Assembly: GCA_020543525.1 (NCBI GenBank)
Contig: JAHYIO010000023.1
Span: 434,001-498,000 of the forward strand
Direction: 5' to 3'
Source of the DNA: Coriolopsis trogii
Lineage: Eukaryota > Basidiomycota > Agaricomycetes > Polyporales > Polyporaceae
Length of the DNA stretch: 64,000 nucleotides
Of the stretch, positions 11,040 to 24,902 are shown in pieces (the first letter of the stretch is position 1; each line of letters begins with the position of its first letter). A model generated the notes under the pieces. That model made no database searches. It worked only from the letters and a program-made list of their open reading frames with translations, and was not told where the DNA came from. A program made the translations under genes and the position numbers.

Positions 11040-12825
11040 GAGAGATGAGAGGAAACGAGGCTCTGCTGTGCCAGGATCCGCTGGCGCTTGTGAGCCTGGA
11101 TATCTTGGTCATGTTCTCACCGTCAGCGTCGGCAAGACGTCGACGTTCGCCGGCCTCCTCGGCCTCCACACTGGACCACAGCTTGAGCCTGTGCTGTGCG
11201 CACGCCGTGACTCCCGCCGCGCTCGCACACCGTCGATCCTCTCTTGAACCGCGAACGACCCCAGCTTCCCGTCGGAATAAGCAGTCTTCACCAGAGTCAC
11301 CTGCTAGCCTGAACTTGGCAAGGTCTATGCAGTCTAGATCTGAGGCCCAAATGCACTATGAAGCTGTGAAATCTCTGAAGACAACACGCTTGGTAACTCA
11401 CTCGATGTTGAACAATCCCGCAGTCTCATCTCCTGTCGTTCCATCTGAACCCTGTCTCTTCGTTCTCCCAATAATCGTCGGCGCATCGCTCGCTGCTCGT
11501 ACGCACGCACATGTACGTACATACGACGTCCCACCGCCGTCACCAGCACCCATCCCAGGCCTCAACAGACAGCTCGAGCCCATATCCGCCCACCTCCCTC
11601 CTTCCCTAAGGCTAAACCCTCGAGCGCTCCCCGGTCACAAGAGCGACGAGCCAAAGCGAGATGAACGCTGCGGATCCGAAGCGGGCACAACGTGAACTAA
11701 TACCAACCGGGCGAGCTCTCCTCCGGTTCCACGCTCGAGCTTCGTCGAACCACGACCGCGGCCCTATAAGCGTATGCTGCCATGCACCAAACAGAGACTG
11801 TCTTGGAACTGGCGCTGATCACGAAGAACCATTGCCCGCAGCGGGCAGCAGACTACTAGGCCATGCGTACAGGGACCCCCAGATGTCTTTGCTGTACATA
11901 CCCATGCATACGTCGACGTATATCACCCTGTATTCAAGACGCGTGCGCCCACTCGTGCGTACGACGTCTCGTAGAAACCCAACCCTCTGCCCATCCTACA
12001 CGCTTCGTGTGTAGTGGCAGGCCCAGCCTAGAACCGAGAGATAGAGAGAGAAAGACGCACGCATACACGCACGCACGCACGCCGATGGCGAGCTCGAGAA
12101 CAGACGACAAAACTTCTTGACTTCTTTCATTTCATTACTATCCACACGTTGGCCGGGCCTAATAAGCGTAAGCGTAAACGTAAAGTTGGAGCGGGGCATG
12201 GCTGCATGTTTCCTGCTGCGACAAGGACGCCAGAGAAAGAGGGAGGGAGAAGAGACAGAGAGAGAGACAGGAGAGGACAAAAGAGACAGCGGAAAGCGAG
12301 GTTGTATGGAGGTACGGAAGAGGGGCAAGGAGAGTACTACGCGCGTCGAACGAACGAACGAACGCGAAAGCGAGCGAACCGTGAGAGTGCACGAAAGCAA
12401 ACGACTCGATCGGAACAAAACCTGGAGGGAACCCGTGTGCGAGAGGGGGTAGTAACGGGAGGAAGAGCGGCAAACGTGACGAACGCGTGAATGCAGGGGG
12501 GAGAACGGAGTGGAAGAAGTTCGGCAGGGAGACACGATAATCGACGGGAATGGGACAGGTATTCGAGTGCGTAGACACAGGTGCATACAGTGCATCACCC
12601 ATAGGCATATGAACAGGAAGGGCTTTGGGGGAACGGGGGGGGGGGGGCAGAATGGAGGGTCGGTCAAAAGAACAAAAGGACGAGGACCAAGAGGGAGCGT
12701 CGAGGCGAGAGAGTGTACCACAAGTGGCCACCGCGTTCGCGAGAAAAGCCCAAAGAGTCCGTCCGATGGAATGGGTACACACAGAAGTGGCAGAACCGCA
12801 CACCAGGCATCTTCGTCGCTCAGGA
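11040..12825. other. intergenic with simple repeats
   Basis: Between two minus-strand genes; no gene supported. It contains an ACGC-rich run at about 12055-12080, a purine-rich GAGA stretch at about 12235-12300, CGAA repeats at about 12346-12363 and a G13 run at 12635-12647. The distal part is probably the 3' UTR of the Sok1/Tcp11 gene; the proximal part is the promoter of the membrane-protein gene. Confidence 0.5.
12635..12647. repeat. G13 homopolymer
   Basis: Thirteen consecutive G on the plus strand about 180 bp beyond the stop of the Sok1/Tcp11 gene, in its likely 3' UTR. Length may be unreliable. Confidence 0.85.
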
Positions 12826-15779
12826 CTATGACGACGGCGCAGGCGTAGGAGCGGCAGGGCAAGCAACAGCAGCAGCAGCAGCAGGGGCAAGCACCGACCC
12901 CAACCCCGACCCCGGTGCCTTGCTCCCCGGCTCAGACGAGCTCGAGAACGTCGCGTAGATCGCCCCATCCTGGCCCAAAAACGCCGGGTTCGTGTACAGC
13001 GAGCCGTACACGTTCGTATGGATCGACACCAGCTTCGCCGCGCGTTCAGCGAGATGTCGGATCTCCGGCATCAGTGGCTCCAGCCCGCTCGCAGCCGTCG
13101 TCCGCCCTGGGTGGTCGTCCGTCGCAGAGATGGACGTCGGCGTCGGCGTCGATGTCGGATCGGATGAGGACGAGGACGAGGATGACGCCTGAGGGAGTAC
13201 GATCGCAAGCACCGCCTCCTCTACACACTCCCGTATCCGCTTTTTCATGAGCGCACTCAGCGCCGAACCCGGCCTCAAGTTGCTCTCCGCCCAGCTGTTC
13301 GCGAGCTTCAGCACCCCCGCGTCCGGCGCCCCAAGACTCTCCGCCGTCCGCTCCTTGGCCGGGTCGAGGAGCGTGCTCGTGCTCGCGGCACTCGGCTCCC
13401 GCGGCTCGGTCGCACGCTTCGTCACCTGCAGCACCACGTCCGCGATGTCCGACCGCCACTTGCGCATCTCTGCCTCGCGCTCGCGTTCGCTCCGCTCGTG
13501 CTTGCTCGACGACCGGCTGCTGCTGCTGCCACTACTACCGCTGCCACTGCTGCTGCTTCCCCTCGGGCGGTTTTGCACGAAGCAGAGACCGAGGTGTGAC
13601 GGCCCAATCTCCCAGATCTCCTTCTTGAGCTTGACGAGCTCCTCATTCGTCACGATCGTACGTGCGTTGGAAGAGGACGAAGAAGAGGAAGGATCGACCC
13701 GGTGCGTGTGCGTGTGCGAGTGCACGAGCTGCCTGTAGAGCATCAGCAGCATGTACAAAGCCGTAAAGTCCGCCGCGTCCGTGCTGAATGTCGCCAGCCG
13801 GGCGTAATCAAGGAAGAGCGTTTCGGGATACCCGGCGAAGCTCGACGAGTTCGCGCTCGAGCTAAAGCCCGAACTTCCGGACCCGTGCGAGCGCGAGGCC
13901 GAGATCACAGACGGCGACACCTTCGTGGGTGTCGACGCCACGGAAGATGGAGTTGACGAGGCGGGAGACGATCGTGCATGAGACTGAGATTGTGACTGGG
14001 ACTGTGAAGGTGACGGCGCTGCGGGAACGGGAACGGCAGGAGGGTCAAAGATCAGGTTCATCATGGCTTTTACGACAGCGACCGTGATACGGGTCTGGTA
14101 CGGGTGCTGCAAGAACCGCTGCGAATGCAGTGAAGACCTGCTCGCGAGTTCTTGGTACGCCGACCTGAGCCACGCCCGTGTGAGCAGCAGCTTCGTCGGC
14201 TTGCCGTGGAGCTTGTTCTCCTGGAACGTCCTGATCTCGTACGACGCCGCGGTCCGGACCAGATACGGCCGCAGAGTCTGCAGCTGATGGTTCGCCACAT
14301 CCTGTTATACAATCACGGATTGGCCACATTTCATCCGCAAGGGCGCGCAGTTAGTCACGGCAATTAAAGGAACGAGATCAGACATGGTCAAACATCCCGA
14401 TCAGGCACCACAAAACACTCACGAGCTTCATCAGTTCCATGATTTCGAAGCACATCCTGATCGCTCGCACTGCGTCCAGCTTTGTGCCCGTCCCCCCTGG
14501 GGCGCAACTGCGCGCGAGGGCGACCATCTGGTCGACCGCGGCGTCACGCATCGGCGCACAGTGGCAGCGGATAATGTCCCCTATCGCCTGGAACACGCCC
14601 GAGGGGTCGAACAGGCCGTGGTCGATCTCCTGCTGGATCAGTTGTGGGTCGAGCAGCTGGCGCAAGAGGGACACATGCGTGACATTCTGCTGGAACTGGG
14701 GATGCTGAGGGGGTGTCGGAAAAAGGAGCTCTGGAGGCCGGGTGCTTGGCGGCTGCAGGGGCTGAATGATTGAAACAAGAACCTCGAGCAGCTCCTGGAG
14801 GAGGGGGCGGATGCGTGACGGCGACCGAACGGTCATCATGTTTCCTGTAGAGAATGCGAGCATGGGACGGTCAGTTGGCAGCGGCAACATGCTACACGCG
14901 CAGCGTCGCTCGGCGAGACGTCCGCTCCCGTCGAGAGTGGTGCAGGTGCAGCCACACTCGAGCTCGCGGACGATCGAGAGCCAGTAGTTGTCCGCGAGAT
15001 CACGCTTGCGGCGGCTCGAGGTGGGGCGGAATTGAAGTCCAGAGTCAAACAACAAATCATGGCCTGCAAGGAATGTACGGGTATGAGATGAATGGAAGGG
15101 TGGTTACGTCAAGAAGGAAGGGGAACTGACGGAGCTGGGGATTGCGGAGGATGGCCTCGAGATCGAGCTCTTTCAACGTCTCCCTGTTTATAGGAGGTTG
15201 GTGAGGGGGTATATGCGGAGAGATGGTGGCCGGTTCGATGGGGGAGGCGGGCACAGAACGAGAGGATAAAGAGGGAAGACTTGCGGTGCGCAAGAGAGAT
15301 CCTCTGCACGGGCCAGGCTCGGTTGCAGACACGATGCCGATGTCGCGAGTGTCGCCTGTGCGGCGGTGTCTGCTGGGGAGGCGTGTGCCAGAGGGCTGCT
15401 TGTTGCGCCTGGAGCGGTGGGGGGAGCCCGGGGGAGTGCAGGGGATCTCTATGCGGAGGCGTTTGGGAGATGGTTGGCCTTCGCGCGTCCGTTGGGGTAC
15501 AAAGGCGGGCGGGGACCGGGGGGAGGGGCACGAGGAGGAAGTCGGTGGCCAAGAAGAACTCATACCTGGAGGGGGGCGTGCTATGGGCCAGGAGGCGGCA
15601 GACGAGGCTGCGGGGGTATCTGCTGGACACCGAGGGGTGGCCTGGACGTCGATGAGCATCTGCTCGGGCGAGGACGGTCTGTCCTGGGCTGGGTTGTTGA
15701 CATTGTGGTCGTCCTGGTCAGCCTTGCGCTTGCGATTGAGAGAATGGATGGGGCGGGACTCATGGGCAAGGTCGTCCAT
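12826..15779 (-). CDS. Sok1/Tcp11 family protein
   Basis: Member of the Tcp11 family (yeast Sok1, a high-copy suppressor of protein kinase A loss). The molecular activity of the family is not established. Model: complement(join(12826..14301,14423..15063,15131..15779)), 921 aa, all phases agree. The first 200 residues are disordered and rich in Pro/Ser/Arg. The Tcp11 region starts at PPINRETLKELDLEAILRNP and continues with NYWLSIVRELECGCTC, VRSPSRIRPLLQELLEVL, DRAAVDQM-like helices and LQTLRPYLVRTAASYEIRTF. Low-complexity inserts (SQSQSQSQSQ, runs of 6-8 Ser, GSGSSGSSSSRSSS) interrupt the C-terminal half, and the protein ends Ala/Pro-rich. Two introns are in typical positions. The start ATG 15779 is the first in-frame Met. 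Confidence 0.85.
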
Positions 15780-18700
15780 GGGGTGGGGGACGGAGACGGG
15801 GACGGGGTGGAAGACACGGGAGGGGAGAAAGAATATGGCGGACCATATTTAGGGAGGCGAGAAGGAACGCGTGGTAGCAGCCCGCTTGAGGAACACGCTG
15901 CCATAACGCCCTGGCCTGCCAGTGCCACACCCGCCAGTCCTACTCCCAACGCCGTCCTCAGGGCCCAATGCTGCCCGTGCAGGCCCACTGTTTGCCTCGA
16001 TCCACACGCGGACTCACTCGCGCCGCATACATTCCCAGCGAGAGTAGATAGCTCGATGGCTACGGACGTGCTAATTGCACGCGCGCTCGTTGCCATACAC
16101 GGCAAGTCTCGTCTGACGCGCGATCAAACGTATTGTCCCACATGGACCCACTCGTAACGCGCGGGGAGGCCATAACCAGCATGTTCTCTCTTTTGTTGCT
16201 CTTTCTTTGAGGCTGCCAAAGGGCGGGGTGTGGAGGGCGATAGGCTACGGGGATTCACACGCCTTGGCCGCACGGCCCCCATGCGTCGCGGTCGTCTTCT
16301 GCAGCACGCTCGGGTTTGCTCACTGCTCGCGGCGAATACGTAAGAGCCCAATCAGATATCCCTCGGGCGCCCGACGCCTCGAGCTCCTCCCCGCCGGCCA
16401 GCTGCCCCTCGCGTGCATCGCGCTCGAGCTCCCCGCTGCCCACCGCACCCCTCAACGACCCCCTCGCTTCCCGTCGTGCGCAGGCCGCCGCGCGCAACAG
16501 ACGTGCTGCGGCTCGGACTGCTGCACAACGTCCCCTCGCACAAGCCCCTCTGGCGCGGCCCACCACGCGACACATTGACATCTTTCATTTCAGATCCTAT
16601 CCATCCACACGAGGCTCTCACATCCCTATTCAGCCCTCTCCATCCTCTTCTCCCGGTCCGGCTCCTGTCTCCTCCAGCCGCCTCCGGGCCACGCCCCGCC
16701 CGCCGTCTCCCTATTACCCTTCACGCGCTCCTCAGCGTCCCGAGCGTTCGGTGGGTGTCGCCCCCAGCACTTGCCGTATCTGGCGAGCCGCCCGCCGCTG
16801 CTCTCCCGAACGGGCTACTAATCCCAAACGCGGACGTTGATAGCCATCGTGCATTGTCCGTTATGACGTGCAGCACAGGCCCAACGTGCCCCTCTGCGAT
16901 CCGCCGGCCAACGCTTTCTGCGCTGATGGACATCACCATCCATCCATCGCACTTATGGCATGGCCGGACTATCTCTGGTAACGTTTCGCTGATACGTCCG
17001 GCAACATTCAATGTCACCGCCGCATTCTGCTTTCTCTTCTCAACATGGCCCTTCCTCCTTCCCACCGTTTCCATCTTTCACCAATCACACCCGTCTGCAT
17101 CTGTATCACCTACACGCTCCCCACCTCCATCCGACCTGCCAAACGCAAGGCGTGGCCAAGACAAGGAAACATATGTCCGCGCTCTGAATGACATCTCTCA
17201 CACCTAGCTCCCCACCATGGGCAATCGATCCGTCGCTGTCCATCCTGTGCGTCCGTGGCATCTCCGACCTATGGCCAGAGATCACACAACATGTGTTCGG
17301 GTCCAGCCGTGACGAACGGGTTCACATTCACTCCCTCTTCGCACACGAGCTCCAGCCGCGTCCGGACAGGACTAGCAAGCTCAGTGCGCTGGCCCATACT
17401 CGCAGGATCCGGGCGACGCTGAGCTTCGTCGGACTTGGACGCCTTCAAAACCTTGATCTCATCGCTCTAATCAGCTTCCCATCGCCGCCTTCCCAAGCTC
17501 TTCCCTCCTCCCTCCTCGCCGTATGAGGCATAGTCTATCACCATTGCACCTAATCCGGCGCATGTACGAGACTCCACAAACCCCCTCCGCGGTCCTCCGC
17601 TGCCTTCTTCTATGGACCGCACACTCACGCTATCGTGCAAGGACACAGCATGACCTGTCCGGAGCTCGTCCGTCCCAGTTCTGCGATGCACATCGTCGCC
17701 CTCTCGCCCTCTACATTCCGCCCGCAGCTCTTGCAATGGAGCTGAGCTGTCCCGGATCCTGGCTGCGGCGAGGTGCAAGTGCAAGTGCGGATGAAGCCGG
17801 TCGCCGCTCAACGCCCAACGGAACGCAACGACCCTGCATGGCTGCGACATGCCAGCCCAGCCTTCTCCCGCCTCTCTTCGATTCGTGTTCCCGTATGCAG
17901 TCTGTCTGCGCACCACGCCCACGGCCAGTGGACCGATTTCCAATGTTCATATCGGAAACAGGGGCGGGGACTCCTCCTGCCGGCCGTCTATCAAGATCAA
18001 GTGTCGGCGACTGTGTCACGAAACGAGGCCAGAGATCCCAGCGCCGGACGCTAATCTGGCAACCGCGTCTGCTCTCCGCGGCCACCAGACAAGCACGGAT
18101 AGGCGATGACCCGGTCCTAGCGTTGTGCATACGTACATTCTCAGACGAACGGACGCTCGAGCTCCCGATGTCGCAATGATTGTCCTATGTACGCGCTGTC
18201 GCTGGCTCGTCCGTGTCGTGTCACCCTCTCCGGTCCATCTCCCACAGCCAACTCTTCGATCTTCACCGCCGCGCTCCACGACAAGAGCAGCAACAATCCC
18301 ATCTGCCATGGAGCCTGCGTGTACTCTAGGTGTGCGTACTGTATGGGTCGAGCGGCACGACGGAGCCGGAGCGTGCGCATCGGGAGCCACCCATCCAACT
18401 CTATCTCCCCAGTCGGCCACCGTTCGGTGTTCGGATGTTCGCATCCACCTCCCCGCGTTCCACAGACCCAGACCCCAGATCCGTCACGTCGAGACTCGCT
18501 CTTCGGGTCCCGGCGGCTTCATGGTCACGGCGCGCATCACCCAGTGGCACATACGCTCTCATTGAGATGGAGCGGTCCCCCCGTTCTCTTCTCCTCTATG
18601 CTGCGTGCTGGGCTTGGGCCTCGGACGGCGGTTGAGCTAGGGTGCCTATAGACTACGGCAGTCACTGTCGCTATCCCAGTCGGACAATCGGAAGCTTCTT

Positions 18701-21700
18701 CCTATCTCTCAGGAAGTCCCGACAGGGCCAGACAAGGCACCGAACTTTGACTGGTCGTCTTGATGGGTGCGCATAGGATGGAGGTTTGAAAGGTTGGAGG
18801 TTGGAGGTTGGAGGTTCGAACGTCCCGAGCGTATCAGAGCGCCGTTCTGCCGGAACGTCGCGATTCGTGCTGTGATGGCGGACACTGGACAGCGGCGAGA
18901 ATCGATGTTCGATGCATTCCCCAGCTGCAGGTTGGAATTTGACACATGTGTAGGCCGTTCAAACCCCATCGCTATGCGTCCGACGTCGCGTCCGTCCCCT
19001 TGCGAATCCCGAGGGGCTATCAGCTTGGTGCTTTGGAGATACGAGAGTGACGTTGATTGTTATGTACGCTGACAATGGCATTGAGCATCACCAGGCTGGC
19101 GTGCAAGGCTGTACCGTGTACGCGGCATCAAGCTTCATTTTCACGCTACCGAGCTTCGAGATCCACGCAAAAGCCTCTGACAAGCCACCCGCTGATTCGG
19201 ACGCAGAATGTCCTATGCGTCTTTGTCTTCCGTTTTTCTGAGGACACGCAGCAGACGTACATGATACAAGTTTCAGATGAGGCCTTCCCGCCCAGTTCTT
19301 TCTATCGCTATCTCCTTCGAGCCTCGGTACGGGCTTGTAGTCTCGCTGGTTCGGCACAGGGGAGGATGGGGAGGATTCCGATGATGGACACCCTCTCGGT
19401 TTTCGGAGTCTTTTGTGTTCCTGCCCCACCTGAATCTGACACGATCGCACTCTGTCTAGGAACCCGGGATCTGAAAGCGACGGTCAAACTGAGATGTTGA
19501 GCATGCAGCTACACACCACCATCCACAGCTGGAAGACGAGGCGGTCTTCCGTCAACGATGCAAGACAATCGCTTCGATAGAGTCCATGTACACGCCCAGG
19601 TCAGACATCGCAAGGCGACCTCCGCATGTCGGCTCTGCTTCCCCTCCAGTGTCACGTCCGTGTCCACACACCAGTAAGGCCCTCGCACTCGCGTCTGCGA
19701 GCTCGTCCGGCGTTTCGAATTCCAGCGTCGAAGTTCGAGTCTCTTCTTCGCTGCTGCCGATGCCGCGCCCGGCACGCCATGATGCACGACGCGCGGGAGG
19801 CAGCCGAGATAGAGGGCCTTCCACCGTCGACACGGCCTGGCCCTCACGTGTTCGGGGAGAGTCTCCAGCCAGGAGGGCCCGTCCCGCGCCCACGCATCCG
19901 CTTCCTCGACGCCGAATGGGCCGTGCACAGTACGCGTGCACGATGCCCGCTCGCACATGTCGCCGCGGCGAGCGCTCAGCAGGATCCCAATGTCGTCGGC
20001 AGCTCTAGGTGCGTGTCCGATACAGACCGACAGTGCGTGCATGCTGACATCCGTGGTTCGTTCAGCGGTATGTCGGTGGAATTGCCTCGATGTACTACTT
20101 TACATAGGACGGTCTTCGATCGACGTTCGTCCATGGACGACCGTTCTTCTGTCCCTGCGAGAGAGCCTTATCGGCCGGGAGCGGTCGTCCTCGTTCCCTG
20201 CGAGCTTCCCGGCAGGGTGTCCTCCCATTGGCAGACTCCGGAACCCCTGCCAGTACTTACTGTGGACTTTCCAGGCAGGAGAGCCGCGGCACGAGGTGGC
20301 AAGACCGTCGCTTACTGCCGCATCCCGCGGTTAGGGCGGTGGCCACACAATTCGCTTGGGCTCCTGGGAGGTTCGCGTTGGTGCGTCCATGACCACCATA
20401 CGTATGGCCCGAAGCACGTACGGTGGCACGTTCTCGTGAGTAGTAAGTAGCCAAGCCCGCCCTGAACCCGCCGCCTGCTGAGCGCAGGAGTGTGCTCGCC
20501 ACTCTACTTGCGAGCTTCAAGGTTTCTCCAGGTACGAGACAGCTCGCACACACTCAGGACCGTCCGTCGCCAGACGGGACTTGCCACTGCGGGAGCGGTT
20601 GAATGGCCAGAACCCTGTGCCACCTTTCTGGGGACATTCGCACAACTGCCCGGTGTTCAAGCTTCACGCTTCACGTCCTCGCGGTGGACACATATCACAC
20701 AGCTCTCCGTCGCACTCATACGTGACCAACCTCCATGCGCTCGGTGCTGTGGTCGGGAGGCGCAGCAAGATGACGATCAAGCTCAGGCTCCAGCAGAAGA
20801 TGCGGATATGACTCTCGCTCTGCACTGTCGGCTCAGATAGAGCGCAGAAGCTTCGGACAGACGGGAGAGAGATCCGCGGTTCACGTCTAGCCATCCAAGC
20901 TCGGGTAAATACCTCACAAGAGCACAGAGCTCTCCCGTTGACCGTCGTCGCACCCGTCGGCCTAGACCGTGGACGACCGTGGACGTTCGGCGCACGAATT
21001 CGAACATACACATCGACGACTCTTGCCACTCGCGGACTGTGTCTGTTTGACTCAGACTCGACAGTGACCTGCAGCAGCTTCGAGGGCGTTCATCGTGTCA
21101 CTCGCCACGTCAGGCTGTCGAACAACATTGCTATCCCGTCTCGTGCGTCCGCGAGCTAGGTAGGTCATCATATCTTCCGTCATGACCCTACCGCTGCACA
21201 CTATCCACGTCCAGGCCCATGATGCACACGCGCACCTTGTTACGTCTACCACCACTCTCATGCACGTGTCTACGTGTCGCGTTCTTCTGCTGACAGTCCC
21301 CCTCGGAGCGACCGTCACTGACAAAGCCCACTGCGGGTCGAGGGTCTGTGGGAACTCGACAAGGGAAGAAGCAGACGGATATCCATCGCGTGGTGGTCGA
21401 GCGTACCGTGCCCGTACGTCACGCCACATGTACATTGTATACGTATACGGTATAATACGCGAGGCTGTATGGCTATCATGCCTCTCTCAGCATTGATTCC
21501 TGTCTTGTTCACTCTCGAGCTGTGGTTGCTCGAGCGGCCAGCGAACGCTTGAATCCCGAGCGCGTGTTGGCGTCACTCCTGGGCGCTAGATCATGATGCC
21601 AGTGACCGACCGCGGACAGAGGCAGACGCGTATGTACGCGTACGGCTGCGCCGGTTTGTCTGCGCAACCACCACACGTGCCAAACCAAACCCTGTGCAGG

Positions 21701-22337
21701 GACCCGGCCAATACCGTCAAGCAGGGCCCATACACAACCCGCCCTTCCGTGGACGGATTCGAAAGGTAACTAACCTTGACCGCACTTGTGCATCGGAGGG
21801 TGAAGTCTGGTGTACGACACGGTACGGAAGAGGAACGAACTCTGGCGTATATCTGCCAGCACGCTGTATCCACGTTGTGGCCCCTGCCCTCACCCTTGGG
21901 GGACACGGACGCGGACGCGGGGACGCGTGCGGTCAAACTCGTACGATCCTCCGCTTCCATTTCCAAGCTCCCATACCAGCACCCACACACGCACCCAGCT
22001 GCCTGCCGACGAGCGATGGAGGATTTTCAAACAAGGAAACGTCTGGATTCGGACAGCCGGACAGTGGTATGGTATGTACAACGAGCGCGAAGCAGGACGC
22101 ACGTTACACGCGTACGCGCTCGCAGCGGAGATGCGTCCCCTTCGTGTCCGTCTCTCTCCGCACGACAACGCCGACTTCGACTTCTCCGCCAGCGAACGTC
22201 TGACAAAAGTCCGAACACCCCCGCGCCTCTCCACGTCCCACATCTCGCATCTCCAGAATGCGTCGGGCATGACGGACGGTGACGGAGATATCGATCCCGC
22301 ACCCCGCACCTCACCGCCCGCTGGGACCGCCACGAGC
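15780..22337. other. 6.5-kb gene-poor stretch
   Basis: I read all six frames and found no stretch with a recognisable domain, no plausible chain of exons and no transposase, reverse transcriptase or integrase motif. The longer ORFs (16413-17207 +, 19626-20450 +, 21810-22685 +) are compositionally random (Arg/Ser/Pro-rich) and overlap one another. GC stays high, with many CG dinucleotides, so there is no sign of repeat-induced point mutation. The only structured item is a short GGAGGTT repeat near 18791-18817. The ends are presumably the upstream region of the Sok1/Tcp11 gene and the 3' UTR of the V-ATPase gene. Confidence 0.5.
18791..18817. repeat. GGAGGTT 7-bp tandem repeat
   Basis: About four copies of GGAGGTT with one degenerate unit upstream. 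It ends in GGTTCGAAC, which mimics a tRNA B box but has no tRNA around it. Confidence 0.75.
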
Positions 22338-24633
<2,296 letters not shown>

Positions 24634-24902
24634 GTCTGTGTTGGAGGAGGATACAAAAGGCGAGGAGACTCGGGATCATAGTGACATCCGGCTCAGCCAT
24701 TGCTTAGACGCCAAGATTCAGTCATTTTCCCACGCTTCCCGAATGTAAACCTCTGGCACAGATCGTGACTATCGTAGTACAAGAGCTCCCCGAGTCTCCT
24801 CCCATACCAGTCACAGAACACCCTGATTCTAGTTCGAAGCCGTAGCTATATCGTTAGCTCATGTGTGTACATGGATATTCCGGGCACAATTCGCGATGAT
24901 CG

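Noticed and set aside
16413..17207. 264-aa plus-strand ORF
   Set aside because: Low-complexity Pro/Ser/Arg composition, overlapped by other ORFs, no domain or splice continuation.
18813..18821. GGTTCGAAC resembling a tRNA B box
   Set aside because: It ends a GGAGGTT repeat; no acceptor stem, A box or cloverleaf can be folded around it.
19626..20450. 274-aa plus-strand ORF
   Set aside because: No recognisable family, random-looking composition, and equally open antisense frames.
24634..24700. MAEPDVTMIP as N-terminus of VMA2
   Set aside because: Out of frame with the conserved body and lacking a usable donor; ATG 24633 matches the family start.
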